From a bacterium (GTDB lineage: Bacteria; Auribacterota; Tritonobacteria; UBA1439), in contig JAQUPF010000002.1 of NCBI GenBank assembly GCA_028716845.1, positions 1 through 64,000 on the forward strand: a stretch of DNA of 64,000 bases, written 5' to 3'. How positions within the stretch are numbered: position 1 is the stretch's first letter; each line of letters begins with the position of its first letter. Shown in pieces: positions 15,991 to 25,518 of the stretch. A program made the translations under genes and the position numbers. The notes below the pieces were generated by a model. That model made no database searches. It had not been told where the DNA came from and saw only the letters and a program-made list of their open reading frames with translations.

Positions 15991-17349
15991 ATGGACAGCC
16001 GGAGGGTTCGTCCGCTCAACGACGCCCGCCCCGCCGCCGGCCCCGTCGTCTACTGGATGCAGCGCGACCAGCGCGCCCGCGACAACTGGGCGCTGCTCCA
16101 CGCGCAGCGCCTCGCCCTCGACCTCCGATCGCCCCTCGCCGTCGTCTTCTGCCTCGTCCCGGCGTTCCTCGGCGCGACGATGCGGCAGTACCGCTTCATG
16201 CTCGGCGGCCTCCGCGAAACGGAGGCATCGCTCCGCGAGAAGGGGATCCCGTTCTTCCTCCTCGCCGGCAATCCCCCCGACGAGATCCCCGCCTTCCTGG
16301 CCCGGCGCCGGGCCGGGGCCCTCGTCGTCGATTTCAATCCGCTCCGCATCGCCGCGGAATGGCGGCGGGAGGTCGCCGCGCGGGCGGCCGTGCCGGTGGT
16401 CGAGGTCGACGCCCACAACATCGTGCCGTGCCGTGTCGCCTCCGAAAAGGCGGAGGTCGGCGCCCGCACCTTCCGGCCGAAGATCGCCCGGCTCCTCCCC
16501 TCCTTCCTCACCGACATCCCGGCGCTCGCGCCCCACCCGTTCCCGTGGAGCGGCGCGGTCGAGGCGCCGGACTGGCGGTCGGCCGAGCGGAGGATCCGCG
16601 CGGACCGCGGCGTCCCCGAGGTGGGGTGGATCCGGCCGGGGGAACGGGCGGCCGCCCGGGCGCTGCGGGAGTTCGCCTCCGAGCGCCTTCCCCTCTACGA
16701 GGAGCGGCGGAACGACCCCGCCGAGGAATGGACCTCCCGCCTCTCCCCGTACCTGCACTTCGGGCAGATCTCGGCCCAGCGCGTCGCCCTCGAGGCGAAG
16801 CGGAGCCCCGCCCGGAAAGGCTCCCGCGAGGCGTTCCTCGAGGAGCTCGTCGTGCGGCGCGAGCTCGCCGACAACTTCTGCCGCTACACCGAACACTACG
16901 ACGGCGTGGACGGCTTCCCGGCGTGGGCCCGGAAGAGCCTCGACCGCCACGCCGGCGACCGGCGGCCGTTTCTCTACACGTTCGAGCGGCTCGAGCGGGG
17001 CGGGACGCACGATGAGATCTGGAACGCCGCGCAGCGCGAGATGGTCGCGCGCGGCTTCATGCACGGCTACATGCGGATGTACTGGGGCAAGAAGCTGCTC
17101 GAGTGGACGGCATCGCCCGCCGAGGCGCTCGAAATCGCCATCCGGCTCAACGACCGATACGAGCTCGACGGGCGGGACCCGAACGGCTACGCGGGGATCG
17201 CCTGGTGCATCGGCGGCGTCCACGACCGCCCGTGGCCGGAGCGGCCGGTCTTCGGTATAATCCGTTCCATGAGCGCGGGCGGCTGCCGGTCGAAGTTCAG
17301 TGTCGGAGCATACATCAGGATGGTGGACGGCCGGCGCGGGGGAGGATGA
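15991..17349 (+). CDS. phrB: Class II CPD photolyase
   Basis: A 452-residue deoxyribodipyrimidine photolyase of class II, which uses FAD and blue light to split cyclobutane pyrimidine dimers in DNA. Hallmarks: N-terminal [20 protein letters not shown], a central [13 protein letters not shown], and the C-terminal FAD region [20 protein letters not shown] then YWGKKLLEW, with [23 protein letters not shown] 15991 (GGAG five bases upstream) gives the expected N-terminus; the earlier frame start at 15913 lies inside the small membrane gene. Its stop overlaps the start of the alcohol dehydrogenase (ATGA). Confidence 0.95.
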   Translation: MDSRRVRPLNDARPAAGPVVYWMQRDQRARDNWALLHAQRLALDLRSPLAVVFCLVPAFLGATMRQYRFMLGGLRETEASLREKGIPFFLLAGNPPDEIPAFLARRRAGALVVDFNPLRIAAEWRREVAARAAVPVVEVDAHNIVPCRVASEKAEVGARTFRPKIARLLPSFLTDIPALAPHPFPWSGAVEAPDWRSAERRIRADRGVPEVGWIRPGERAAARALREFASERLPLYEERRNDPAEEWTSRLSPYLHFGQISAQRVALEAKRSPARKGSREAFLEELVVRRELADNFCRYTEHYDGVDGFPAWARKSLDRHAGDRRPFLYTFERLERGGTHDEIWNAAQREMVARGFMHGYMRMYWGKKLLEWTASPAEALEIAIRLNDRYELDGRDPNGYAGIAWCIGGVHDRPWPERPVFGIIRSMSAGGCRSKFSVGAYIRMVDGRRGGG

Positions 17350-18380
17350 AGGCGATGTGCGCGAAGATGCGGGCCGCGATGGTGCGCGCGTTCGGGAGGC
17401 CGCTCGCGCTGGAGCAGGTGCCCGTCCCCGAGCCGGGACCGGGCGAGGTGCTCGTCCGCGTCGCCGCCAGCGGCGTCTGCCACACCGACCTCCACGCCGC
17501 GGACGGCGACTGGCCCGTGAAGCCCTCGCTCCCGTTCATCCCGGGACACGAGGGGGCGGGCCGGGTCGCCGCCGTCGGCCCCGGCGTGACATCCCGGAAG
17601 GAGGGAGACCGGGTCGGCGTGGCATGGCTCCACGGGGCATGCGGCGCCTGCGAGTACTGCCTCACCGGGTGGGAGACGCTCTGCCCCCGCCAGCGGAACA
17701 GCGGCTACTCGGCGAACGGCTCCCACGCCGAGTACGTCGCCGTCCCCGCCGACTTCGCCTCCCCGCTGCCGGAGGGGCTCCCGTTCGTCGAGGCCGCCCC
17801 CGTCCTCTGCGCCGGCGTGACCACCTACAAGGGGCTGAAGGAGACCGGCGCGCGGCCCGGCGAGTGGGCGGCGGTGGTGGGGGTCGGGGGGCTCGGGCAC
17901 CTGGCCGTCCAGTACGCCCGTGCGATGGGGATGCGCGTCGCCGCCGTTGACATCGCCGACGACAAGCTCTCGCTCGCCCGCGGGCTCGGCGCGGAGCTCG
18001 CGGTCAATGCCGCCCGGGAGAACCCCGTCGCCGAAGTCGTGCGTGAGACCGGCGGCGTGCACGCCGCGCTCGTCACGGCCGTCTCGCCCGAGTCCTTCCG
18101 CCAGGGTGTCGCCATGCTCCGGCGGGGCGGGACCTGCGTCCTCGTCGGCCTCCCGCCGGGAGACTTCCCCCTCCCGATCTTCGACGTGGTGCTCAAGCGG
18201 CTCACCGTCCGCGGCTCCATCGTCGGCACGAGGCAGGACCTCGCCGAGGCGCTCCGGTTCGCCGCCGCGGGGAAGGTGCGGGCGACGATCGAGACGCACC
18301 CGCTCGAGGCGATCAACGAGGTGTTCGGCCGCCTCAGGCGGGGGGAGGTTCGGGGGCGGGCGGTCCTCGCCCTCGAGTGA
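17346..18380 (+). CDS. Zinc-dependent alcohol dehydrogenase (AdhP/AdhA type)
   Basis: A 344-residue medium-chain dehydrogenase, NAD(P)-linked alcohol/aldehyde interconversion in the cytoplasm. Catalytic zinc ligands lie in GVCHTDLH and PGHEGAG, structural zinc in [15 protein letters not shown], and the Rossmann nucleotide loop is [15 protein letters not shown]. The sequence style ([13 protein letters not shown]) is that of AdhP. It overlaps the photolyase gene by four bases; the functional link is not evident. Alternative starts at the methionines of MKAMCAKM are possible but the coupled ATG is preferred. Confidence 0.93.
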   Translation: MKAMCAKMRAAMVRAFGRPLALEQVPVPEPGPGEVLVRVAASGVCHTDLHAADGDWPVKPSLPFIPGHEGAGRVAAVGPGVTSRKEGDRVGVAWLHGACGACEYCLTGWETLCPRQRNSGYSANGSHAEYVAVPADFASPLPEGLPFVEAAPVLCAGVTTYKGLKETGARPGEWAAVVGVGGLGHLAVQYARAMGMRVAAVDIADDKLSLARGLGAELAVNAARENPVAEVVRETGGVHAALVTAVSPESFRQGVAMLRRGGTCVLVGLPPGDFPLPIFDVVLKRLTVRGSIVGTRQDLAEALRFAAAGKVRATIETHPLEAINEVFGRLRRGEVRGRAVLALE

Positions 18381-18430
18381 GGCGCCGGGCGGGGGGTGAC
18401 GGCGGTGCGCGCGAAGAAGAGGGCCCCATA

Positions 18431-20335
18431 GTGAGACGGAGATCGTTTCTCCTCGCCGCGCTCATCGCCGTCCCGATCCCGGGGGCGGCGGGCGCGGACG
18501 GCACGCCGCCGGCCGGGGCGGAGCGGACGAACAATGCCTTCACATTCGCCGTCCTCGGCGACAACCAGCCGAGCAGCATGTACGCCCGGCAACCCAAGGT
18601 GTACGGCATGATCATCGAGCGGATCAACGAACTCATGCCCGACTTCGCCGTCAACTGCGGCGACCTCGTCTTCGGCTACACCACGCCCATGGCCCTCAAG
18701 CGGCAGCTCTTCGAATTCATCGAGTTCACCTCGGCGCTCCGGCTCCCCTGCTACTACGCCTTCGGCAACCATGATATGTCGAGCCCGGGGGCGGCCGACA
18801 TCCTGAGCAGGCTGTTCGGCAGGTTGTACTCCTCGTTCGATCACAAGGGGTCGCATTTCATCCTCCTCAACACCCACCTGACGGGCGAGAAGGCCACCGT
18901 CGATGGGGAGCAGCTTGCGTGGCTGGAGCGGGAGCTCTCGGAGAACGCCGACAGCGAGAACGTGTTTGTGTTCATGCATCGACCGATGTTCTCCGTCATC
19001 CCTGATTGGGAATGTGAATTCGACCGCCCCGTGCGGGACATGCTCCACGCTCTCTTCCGCAGGCACGGGGTGCGGGCCGTCTTTGCCGGTCATCAGCACC
19101 TCTGCCACGCCGAGAACAGGGACGGCGTCATGTACTACATCACGGGCGGGGCGGGCGGCTCCCTCTTCCTCGATCGCGAGGACAGCTTCCATCACTATCT
19201 CCTCGTTTCCGTCGACGGTTCCCTGATCGACGTGACTGTCGAGAGGATCAAGTCGATCGGCACGGACGTCTTCGGGGCGGGGACGCCGTTCCTCTATGCC
19301 ATCCCCCGCGAGCCGGTCCTCATCCCCCTCTCCGGCGCCGCCGGCAGGGCGGGACGGATCGCGGCCGATGGGCACCGGCTCGCGTCGGAGGGGAGGCGGG
19401 AGGAGGCGCGGGCGAGGTACGAGGAGGCGCTGAAGGCGTGCGCGGAGCGCATCGAGGAGCGGAGGGATGACGGCGACGCCTGGTTCCTCATGGGGGATCT
19501 GCACGCCCTCCTGCAGCGCCCCGCCGAGGCGAGGGACTGCTACAGGCGCGCGGTGGGCCTCGGCGCCGAGAGCCCCGTCCTCTGGAACAACCTCGGCGGC
19601 GCCTGCCTCTCACTGCGGGATCCCGACTCGGCGATCAGCGCCTTCAAGCGGGCGCTCGAGATGAGCCCGTCCTGTAGTGAGGCGCGCCTGAACCTCGCCC
19701 ACGCCCTCACGGAAATTGAGTTTGAACACTTCGCGCGGTCCAACTTTGAGTGGTTCGACACACCATTATTGGACGAAGCGATCAGGGAACTCAACACACT
19801 CATCGCGAAAAGCCTCCCGCCGTGGATGAGGGCGCAGGCTCTGAACGCCATGGGGGTGATCTACTCCGTGATCGGCGCCGCGGACCTGAATTCCGTCAGG
19901 ACGCATTTCGAGGATGCGATCGCCGCCGATCCCGGTCTCGCCGAGGCCCACGTGAACCTCGGGAACATCCACCGCGAGAGCGGGAGGACCGGCCTCGCGG
20001 GTCTCTCCTACCTCAAGGCGCTCGAGTTCGACGCCGACTGCCCCGCGGCCGCGTGCAACCTCGCCTCGCTGCTCGTCGCGGAGGGGAAAACGAACGAGGC
20101 CGTCAGGATGTACAGGGAAATCCTCTCGCGGGACCCCTCGAACGACGATGCCCTCACCGGCCTCGGCGCGGCGTACCTCCACATGCACCGGGAGAACCCC
20201 TCGGCCGAAACCTACTTCTCCGTTGCGCTGGAGACCTGGGAGCGGTCGCTCGCCCTTAACCCGAACCGGCCCGTCCTGCGGCGGACGGTGGAGGGGATGC
20301 GGGCGCGGGCGGGCAGGGGCGGTTCACCTCCTTGA
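18431..20335 (+). CDS. Exported calcineurin-like phosphoesterase fused to TPR repeats
   Basis: A 634-residue two-part protein. After a signal peptide (VRRRSFLLAALIAVPIPGAAGA) comes a metallophosphoesterase domain with GDNQ, NCGDLVFG, AFGNHD, FMHRP and AGHQH in the right order, ending near residue 290. The rest is about seven TPR-like repeats (for example AWFLMGDLHALLQRPAEARD and AEAHVNLGNIHRESGRTGLA). The phosphatase and protein-interaction halves suggest a scaffolded extracytoplasmic enzyme. The start is uncertain: GTG 18431 gives the best leader but its ribosome site is weak, and the frame opens at 18377. The next gene overlaps by TTGA. Confidence 0.82.
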   Translation: MRRRSFLLAALIAVPIPGAAGADGTPPAGAERTNNAFTFAVLGDNQPSSMYARQPKVYGMIIERINELMPDFAVNCGDLVFGYTTPMALKRQLFEFIEFTSALRLPCYYAFGNHDMSSPGAADILSRLFGRLYSSFDHKGSHFILLNTHLTGEKATVDGEQLAWLERELSENADSENVFVFMHRPMFSVIPDWECEFDRPVRDMLHALFRRHGVRAVFAGHQHLCHAENRDGVMYYITGGAGGSLFLDREDSFHHYLLVSVDGSLIDVTVERIKSIGTDVFGAGTPFLYAIPREPVLIPLSGAAGRAGRIAADGHRLASEGRREEARARYEEALKACAERIEERRDDGDAWFLMGDLHALLQRPAEARDCYRRAVGLGAESPVLWNNLGGACLSLRDPDSAISAFKRALEMSPSCSEARLNLAHALTEIEFEHFARSNFEWFDTPLLDEAIRELNTLIAKSLPPWMRAQALNAMGVIYSVIGAADLNSVRTHFEDAIAADPGLAEAHVNLGNIHRESGRTGLAGLSYLKALEFDADCPAAACNLASLLVAEGKTNEAVRMYREILSRDPSNDDALTGLGAAYLHMHRENPSAETYFSVALETWERSLALNPNRPVLRRTVEGMRARAGRGGSPP

Positions 20336-21162
20336 GGCGCCCCGGGGCGATCACGACGGCGGAGGCGCGCGCCTTCCGGCGCCTCGTCCGCGGTCACTAC
20401 ACCGCACGCGGCAGGCGGCTGCCCTGGCGGCGGACGCGGGACCCGTACCGGATCCTCGTCTCGGAGGTCATGCTCCAGCAGACGCAGGTGGAGCGGGTCG
20501 TGCGGAAGTACCGGGAATTCACCGCCGCGTTCCCCGATTTCCGGTCCCTCGACCGCGCGCCGCTCCGCGAGGTCCTCCGCGTCTGGTCCGGTCTCGGCTA
20601 CAACCGTCGGGCGCTCGCCCTCAAGCGGATCGCCCGCCGCGTCGTCCGGGAACACGCCGGTTCCCTCCCGTCCTCCCCCGATCTGCTCGCGGCCCTCCCC
20701 GGCATCGGGCCGGCGACCGCCGCCTCGATCGCCGCCTTCGCCTTCGGGAGGCCGACCGTCTTCGTGGAGACGAACATACGCGCGGCGTTCATCCACCGCT
20801 TCTTCCCCCGCCGGAACGCCGTGCCGGACAGCGAGATCCTCCCCCTCGTCGAGCGGACGCTCGACGCGTCGGACCCCCGGACATGGTACTCGGCCCTCAT
20901 GGACTACGGCGCGGCGGTCCGCAGGCGGCACGGCAATCCGCAGCGTCGGAGCGCGCGGTACCGGCGGCAGCCGCCGTTCGAGGGGTCCCGGCGGCAGCTC
21001 CGGGGACGGATCGTGCGCGCCTGCCTCGCGCGCCGCGGGCGGACGGGGCGGGGGCTGGCCCGGTTGCTCGGCGAGCGGGAGGAGCGGGTGCGGGATTGTC
21101 TCGAGGGCCTCGCCCGCGACGGCCTCGTCACCGAGCGGCGGGGGCGGTACGCGGCGGGGTGA
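20332..21162 (+). CDS. MutY-like HhH-GPD DNA glycosylase without Fe-S cluster
   Basis: A 276-residue relative of A/G-specific adenine glycosylase. Seen: LPWRRTRDPYRILVSEVMLQ then QTQVERV, and the helix-hairpin-helix LPGIGPATAASI. At the place of the catalytic Asp strand the sequence reads FVETNIRAAF, with Glu where MutY has Asp. The C-terminus has NPQRRSARYRRQPPFEGSRR and no four-cysteine cluster or NUDIX domain, followed by a small winged-helix-like end. This matches a short cluster-less subfamily. It should remove damaged or mispaired bases, but activity is inferred. Start is TTG 20332 overlapping the previous stop. Confidence 0.82.
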   Translation: MRRPGAITTAEARAFRRLVRGHYTARGRRLPWRRTRDPYRILVSEVMLQQTQVERVVRKYREFTAAFPDFRSLDRAPLREVLRVWSGLGYNRRALALKRIARRVVREHAGSLPSSPDLLAALPGIGPATAASIAAFAFGRPTVFVETNIRAAFIHRFFPRRNAVPDSEILPLVERTLDASDPRTWYSALMDYGAAVRRRHGNPQRRSARYRRQPPFEGSRRQLRGRIVRACLARRGRTGRGLARLLGEREERVRDCLEGLARDGLVTERRGRYAAG

Positions 21163-21163
21163 C

Positions 21164-21193
21164 TGGACACGGCGGCGGCCGAACGGCTATCAT
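21164..21193 (+). promoter_or_regulatory. Probable promoter, TGGACA-18-TATCAT
   Basis: TGGACA at 21164-21169 and TATCAT at 21188-21193 with an 18-base spacer, directly after the glycosylase stop and 44 bases before the Rossmann-protein ATG. Confidence 0.5.
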
Positions 21194-21237
21194 CTGTGCC
21201 GTGGATGGGGAGGCGGCGGGATGAACGGAGGTGGATG

Positions 21238-22371
21238 ATGACCGACACGAGGCCGAGCCCGTTCGCGAGGCCGTGGCCGGGCCTCCCGGTGCGGAAGGGG
21301 AGCCCGCCGATCCACATGCCGACGGTCGAGGAGGCGTCGTCGTACCCCGCGGACGCCGAACGGCTCCTCGACGGGATCCGCGCGGCGCAGGGGCGCGCGG
21401 CGCGGGATGGCGCGTACCGGCTCGATTGGATCGAGGGGCGCCACTTCCTCGTCGCCGGCGGGACAGGATCGGGGCTCGGCGGGTGCGTCGCCGCCGCGCT
21501 CCTCGACCGGATCGGGCCCGCGGGGTCGCTCACGGTGGTGTCGCGCGACCCCTCGCGCTCCGTCGCGTACGAAACCGGCGCCCTCATGCAGGCGCGCGCG
21601 GCGGCCGGGGGCCGGTTCCACTGGCTCAACTACGGCGTCGCGATCGAGGGGCGGAAGTTCGGCAATATCCTGACGGCGCTCCGGGAGGCGTCGGCGGACC
21701 GCGTCATCTACGTGAACACCGTCGCGGCGGCGCACTCGGGACTCCTGCCTGGGCACCCACCGGTCTACGTCAAGGACTGCGACGAGGAGGGGCTCTTCCA
21801 GTGGCAGCTCCTCCCGCTCCTCGAGGGGGCGGTCGAGACGACGAGGTCCGCGATGGGCGCCCTCGCCGCGGCGTTCCCGCGCCGGCTCGAGGAGGCCGGC
21901 GTCGGGATCGAGGCGACCGTCTTCTCCGACTGGCGCGGCAGCCTGGATTTCGCGAGCCGCGACCCGTCCAGCCCCGCCTACGGGAGGCAGGGCCCCTACT
22001 CGACGAGCCTCTACCTGCCGAAGGACATCGTCAGGGAGGAGACCGCGCGGGCGATCGGCACGGGGAGGGTCGTCATCGACGCGTTCCTGCCGGTGATGCA
22101 CACGCGCGCCCTCTCCCTCATCCCGGGCGGCCGTCTCCTCTACGGGTTGTTCGGCACGCTCATGGAGCGGGAGGGGGTGCGCCGCGTCGAGACCCCCGAA
22201 CTCGCCCTCGGCCTGCTCGACCGGGTCGGGCGGGCGCTCGGCGGCCGCCCGGCGAACCCGTTCCCCCGCCTCGACATGCACGAGGCGCAGCTCGATCTCT
22301 GGTTCGTGGAGGTCCTCACCCGCCTCGGCAACGACCCGGCGAGCGACTTCCACTACCTGAAGTGGCTTTGA
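21238..22371 (+). CDS. Rossmann-fold NAD(P)-binding protein, FabV-like
   Basis: A 377-residue soluble protein. A nucleotide-binding strand-loop (FLVAGGTGSGLGGCVAAALL, residues near 68-87) is followed by LTVVSRDPSRSVAYETG, then DRVIYVNTVAAAHSG and VVIDAFLPVMHTRALSLIPGG. The layout recalls trans-2-enoyl-CoA reductase (FabV), where a large Rossmann domain carries an inserted lid, but the typical FabV signatures are not all there. A reductase of an acyl or polyketide-like substrate is a guess. Of the adjacent ATGs at 21235 and 21238, the second has better spacing to GGAGG at 21227-21231. Confidence 0.5.
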   Translation: MTDTRPSPFARPWPGLPVRKGSPPIHMPTVEEASSYPADAERLLDGIRAAQGRAARDGAYRLDWIEGRHFLVAGGTGSGLGGCVAAALLDRIGPAGSLTVVSRDPSRSVAYETGALMQARAAAGGRFHWLNYGVAIEGRKFGNILTALREASADRVIYVNTVAAAHSGLLPGHPPVYVKDCDEEGLFQWQLLPLLEGAVETTRSAMGALAAAFPRRLEEAGVGIEATVFSDWRGSLDFASRDPSSPAYGRQGPYSTSLYLPKDIVREETARAIGTGRVVIDAFLPVMHTRALSLIPGGRLLYGLFGTLMEREGVRRVETPELALGLLDRVGRALGGRPANPFPRLDMHEAQLDLWFVEVLTRLGNDPASDFHYLKWL

Positions 22372-22380
22372 AGGCGCCGA

Positions 22381-22524
22381 TCACCACCGGCCCCCACGGA
22401 TCATTGACGGATTCCCGCGGATGATTATTGTTCCACTCGCCGCTCGTCCCTCCCCGGCGGTATCCGCGATGATCCGTAAGAATCCGTGCCCATCAGTGGT
22501 GAACTGGTGCTTGTTGCGGCGGGA
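22381..22524 (+). repeat. Dispersed CACGGAT intergenic element
   Basis: Left arm CCACGGATCATTGACGGATTC and CCGCGGATGATTATTG; right arm ATCCGCGATGATCCGTAAG, AATCCGTGCCCATCAGTGGTG and AACTGGTGCTTGTTGCGGC. The left CGGAT units face ATCCG units across about 50 bases, so the whole can fold as a long interrupted hairpin. It fills most of the 247-base gap between the FabV-like and hydrolase genes. Confidence 0.75.
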
Positions 22525-22618
22525 CAACGGCCGCGGAAGGGCGCGGAAAGGCGTTGCCGCCGGCGGCGGCGTATGCAAGAATACCGCCGGAAGGAGCAGG
22601 GGGCTTGAGGGAGAGACG

Positions 22619-23986
22619 ATGAGCGCGATCGGGCGGCTCGCGTGCGGTGTCGCGGCCGCCGCCCTCCTCTGCGGGGCGGGCGCGGTCGGGGCGACGGATC
22701 CCGGGTCGGCCGGCCGGGAGTTCGTCACGCTCCTCTCCGACGGGCGGTTCGGCGCCGCGATCGAGCGGCTGGACGACGCGCTGCGCTCCTCGACGACGAT
22801 CGGAGGCCTCGCGGACACCTGGATGACGTTCGTCGCGCGCCTCGGCGATTTCCGGGGGATCGCCGGGACACGGACCGAGGCGGGGGAAGAGGGCGACACC
22901 GTCTTCGTCACCTGCGAGTTCCAGAGGGCGTGCGTCGATGCGAAGGTCGTCCTGGACCGGGGCGGGCGGGTTGCGGGGCTCGAATTCCTCCCCTCCCCCG
23001 TCCCGCCGCGCGACGTGCCCCCGCTGCACCCGATGCCCGGCCGCTTCGTGGAGCGGGAGGTGGCGATCGGGACGGGGGAATGGGAGTTCCCCGGGACGCT
23101 CGCGACCCCCGTGGGGGAGAAGGCCTGCTGCGGCGTGGTCCTCGTGCACGGTTTCGGCGCCCAGGACCGGGATGAATCCTTCGGCCCGAACAGGCCCTTC
23201 AGGGACATCGCCTGGGGGCTCGCCGCGCGCGGGATCGCCGTCCTCCGGTACGAGAAACGGCTACGGCACCACGCGGGGAAGATCGAGCCGGTCCGGGAGC
23301 GGATCACCGCCCGGGAGGAGACGATCGACGACGCCCTCGCGGCCGTCCGGTTCCTGCGGGGGGTGGAGGGGGTCGACCCGCGGAGGATCTTCGTCCTCGG
23401 CCACGGCCTCGGCGGCATGCTCCTCCCGAGGATCGGCGCGAGCGACCGGGAGATCGCCGGCTTCGTGATCCTCGCCGGCACGGCGAGGCCGCTGGAGGAT
23501 GTCCTCCTCGAGCAGATGACGTACATCCTGTCGCTCAGGGAGGCGCCCGCGGGCGAGAGCGAGGCGGCGCTCGAGCGCTTCAGGGCGCAGGTCGCGAAGG
23601 TCAAGGACCAGGCGCTCTCGGCCGAGACGCCCTCTTCGGCGCTCCCGCTCGACATCCCCGCGGGGTACTGGCTCGACCTCCGGGGCTACGATCCGCCCGC
23701 GGCGGCCGCGCGGCTCGGCCGGCCGCTCCTCGTCGTGCAGGGCGGGAGGGATTACCTCTCCACGGTGAAGGATTTCGAGGCCTGGCGGGGGGCGCTCGAC
23801 GCCGCGCCGGGCGCCCGGCTGCGCCTCTACCCGCGGCACAACCACCTGTTCGTGGACGGCGAGGGGAAGTGCACGCCGGACGACCTGCTCGTGCCGCGGA
23901 AGATGGACGACGCCGTCCTCGACGACATCGCCTCCTGGATCAGGGAGGCGGCCGCGCGCGCCGGAACGGGAGCGGAACGGCCATGA
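22619..23986 (+). CDS. Exported alpha/beta hydrolase, nucleophile Ser replaced by Gly
   Basis: A 455-residue protein: signal peptide (to GAVGA), an N-terminal DUF3887-type small domain (about 25-125), then an alpha/beta hydrolase domain with [15 protein letters not shown], the elbow [23 protein letters not shown] (Asp) and LYPRHNHLF (His). In this family the elbow is normally GHSLGG; here codon 23405-23407 is GGC (Gly) rather than the expected AGC (Ser), a one-base difference. Asp and His are kept. Either activity is lost or another residue serves. GAGGGAG at 22607-22613 supports ATG 22619. ATGA overlap with the next gene. Confidence 0.83.
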   Translation: MSAIGRLACGVAAAALLCGAGAVGATDPGSAGREFVTLLSDGRFGAAIERLDDALRSSTTIGGLADTWMTFVARLGDFRGIAGTRTEAGEEGDTVFVTCEFQRACVDAKVVLDRGGRVAGLEFLPSPVPPRDVPPLHPMPGRFVEREVAIGTGEWEFPGTLATPVGEKACCGVVLVHGFGAQDRDESFGPNRPFRDIAWGLAARGIAVLRYEKRLRHHAGKIEPVRERITAREETIDDALAAVRFLRGVEGVDPRRIFVLGHGLGGMLLPRIGASDREIAGFVILAGTARPLEDVLLEQMTYILSLREAPAGESEAALERFRAQVAKVKDQALSAETPSSALPLDIPAGYWLDLRGYDPPAAAARLGRPLLVVQGGRDYLSTVKDFEAWRGALDAAPGARLRLYPRHNHLFVDGEGKCTPDDLLVPRKMDDAVLDDIASWIREAAARAGTGAERP

Positions 23987-25518
23987 GCGAGATCGACCTC
24001 GCCCGTTTCGAGAGAAAGATCGTCGTCCGCCGGCTCCGGCCGGATGACTTCGAGCAGATCGTCGCCCTCGGGGCGGGATGCTTCCCGGGGATGAAGACCT
24101 GGACGCGGGAGCAGATCGAGAGCCAGATCAGGATCTTCCCGGAGGGGCAGATCGGCGTCGAGTGCAACGGGCGCCTCGTCGCCTCGTCCTGCAGCGTCAT
24201 CATCGATTTCGACGAGTACGCCGAGGGGCACACCTGGCACGAGGTCGCCGACCACGGCTTCATCCGCAACCACAACCCCGCCGGCGACACCCTCTACGGC
24301 ATCGAGATCATGGTCGACCCCGCACACCGCGGCATGAAGCTCGCCCGGCGCATCTACAACGCGCGGAAGAGGCTCTGCCGGGAGCGAAACCTGAAGCGGA
24401 TCGTCGTCGGCGGCAGGATCCCCGGCTACGCCGCGCACCGGGACGAGATGTCGGCCCGAGACTACGTGGAGAAGGTGACGCGGAAGATCCTGTACGACCC
24501 GGTGCTCACCACCCAGCTCTCGAACGGCTTCGTCCTCAAGCGCATCATCCGCGCCTACCTCGATTCCGACGCCGACTCCTCCGGCTACGCGACGCTGCTC
24601 GAGTGGACGAACCTCGACTACCGCCCCGAGGCCGACCGGCGGACCCTCGCCTCGCGCCCCGTGCGGATCTGCGTCGTGCAGTACCAGATGCGGCCCATCA
24701 AGGGCTTCGACGATTTCGCCCAGCAGTGCGCCTATTTCGTCGACGTCGCCTCCGACTACCGCTCCGACTTCATCCTCTTCCCGGAGATCTTCACCACGCA
24801 GATGCTCTGCTTCATCCGGGCGAAGCGGCCCGGCCTGGCGGTCCGCGAGCTCGCCTCCTTCACGGCGCGCTACCTCGAGTTCTTCTCCACGCAGGCGGTC
24901 AGGTACAACATCAACATCATCGGCGGGTCGCACTTCGTCCTCGAGGACGACCACCTCTACAACATCTCCTACCTCTTCAAGCGGAACGGGGAGATCGGCA
25001 AGCAGTACAAGCTCCACATCACGCCGGGGGAGCGGCACTGGTGGGGGGTCGAGCCGGGGACGCGGATCGAGGTGTTCGACACCGACCGGGGGAAGATCTC
25101 CATCCAGATCTGCTACGACGTGGAGTTCCCCGAGGTGAGCCGCATCGCGGTGGAGCGCGGGGCGCGCATCATCTTCGTCCCCTTCTGCACCGACACGCGG
25201 CACGGCTACCTGCGGGTGCGGCACTGCGTCCAGGCGCGCTGCGTCGAGAACCAGGTCTACGCCGCCATGGCCGGGACGGTGGGGAACCTCCCGTTCGCCG
25301 AGAACATGGACATCCAGTACGCCCAGTCGGGCATCTTCACCCCGTCGGACTTCTGCTTCTCGCGGGACGCCATCGCCGCCGAGTGCACGCCCAACATCGA
25401 GACCGTCGTCCTCCACGACGTCGATCTCGAGATCCTCAACCGCTACCGGCAGAGCCCGACCGCCCTCACCCTCCGCCACCGCAGGACCGACCTCTACGAG
25501 GTCAGCGCGAAGGCCTGA
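23983..25518 (+). CDS. GNAT acetyltransferase-nitrilase fusion
   Basis: A 511-residue fusion of a known type. Residues 1 to about 210 are a GNAT domain ([15 protein letters not shown], then [20 protein letters not shown], the acetyl-CoA loop). Residues 225-510 are a carbon-nitrogen hydrolase: Glu in [10 protein letters not shown], Lys in [12 protein letters not shown] and Cys in [12 protein letters not shown] form the expected triad. Proteins with this fusion are common but their natural amide substrate is not settled. Cytoplasmic. It overlaps the hydrolase gene by ATGA, and its 3' end overlaps the convergent DnaE-like gene by 17 bases. Confidence 0.93.
   Translation: MSEIDLARFERKIVVRRLRPDDFEQIVALGAGCFPGMKTWTREQIESQIRIFPEGQIGVECNGRLVASSCSVIIDFDEYAEGHTWHEVADHGFIRNHNPAGDTLYGIEIMVDPAHRGMKLARRIYNARKRLCRERNLKRIVVGGRIPGYAAHRDEMSARDYVEKVTRKILYDPVLTTQLSNGFVLKRIIRAYLDSDADSSGYATLLEWTNLDYRPEADRRTLASRPVRICVVQYQMRPIKGFDDFAQQCAYFVDVASDYRSDFILFPEIFTTQMLCFIRAKRPGLAVRELASFTARYLEFFSTQAVRYNINIIGGSHFVLEDDHLYNISYLFKRNGEIGKQYKLHITPGERHWWGVEPGTRIEVFDTDRGKISIQICYDVEFPEVSRIAVERGARIIFVPFCTDTRHGYLRVRHCVQARCVENQVYAAMAGTVGNLPFAENMDIQYAQSGIFTPSDFCFSRDAIAAECTPNIETVVLHDVDLEILNRYRQSPTALTLRHRRTDLYEVSAKA

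Noticed and set aside
17256-17261. Perfect TATAAT near the end of the photolyase gene
   Set aside because: It encodes part of the conserved FGIIRSM segment of the enzyme and has no -35; the next gene is translationally coupled, so a promoter is not needed.
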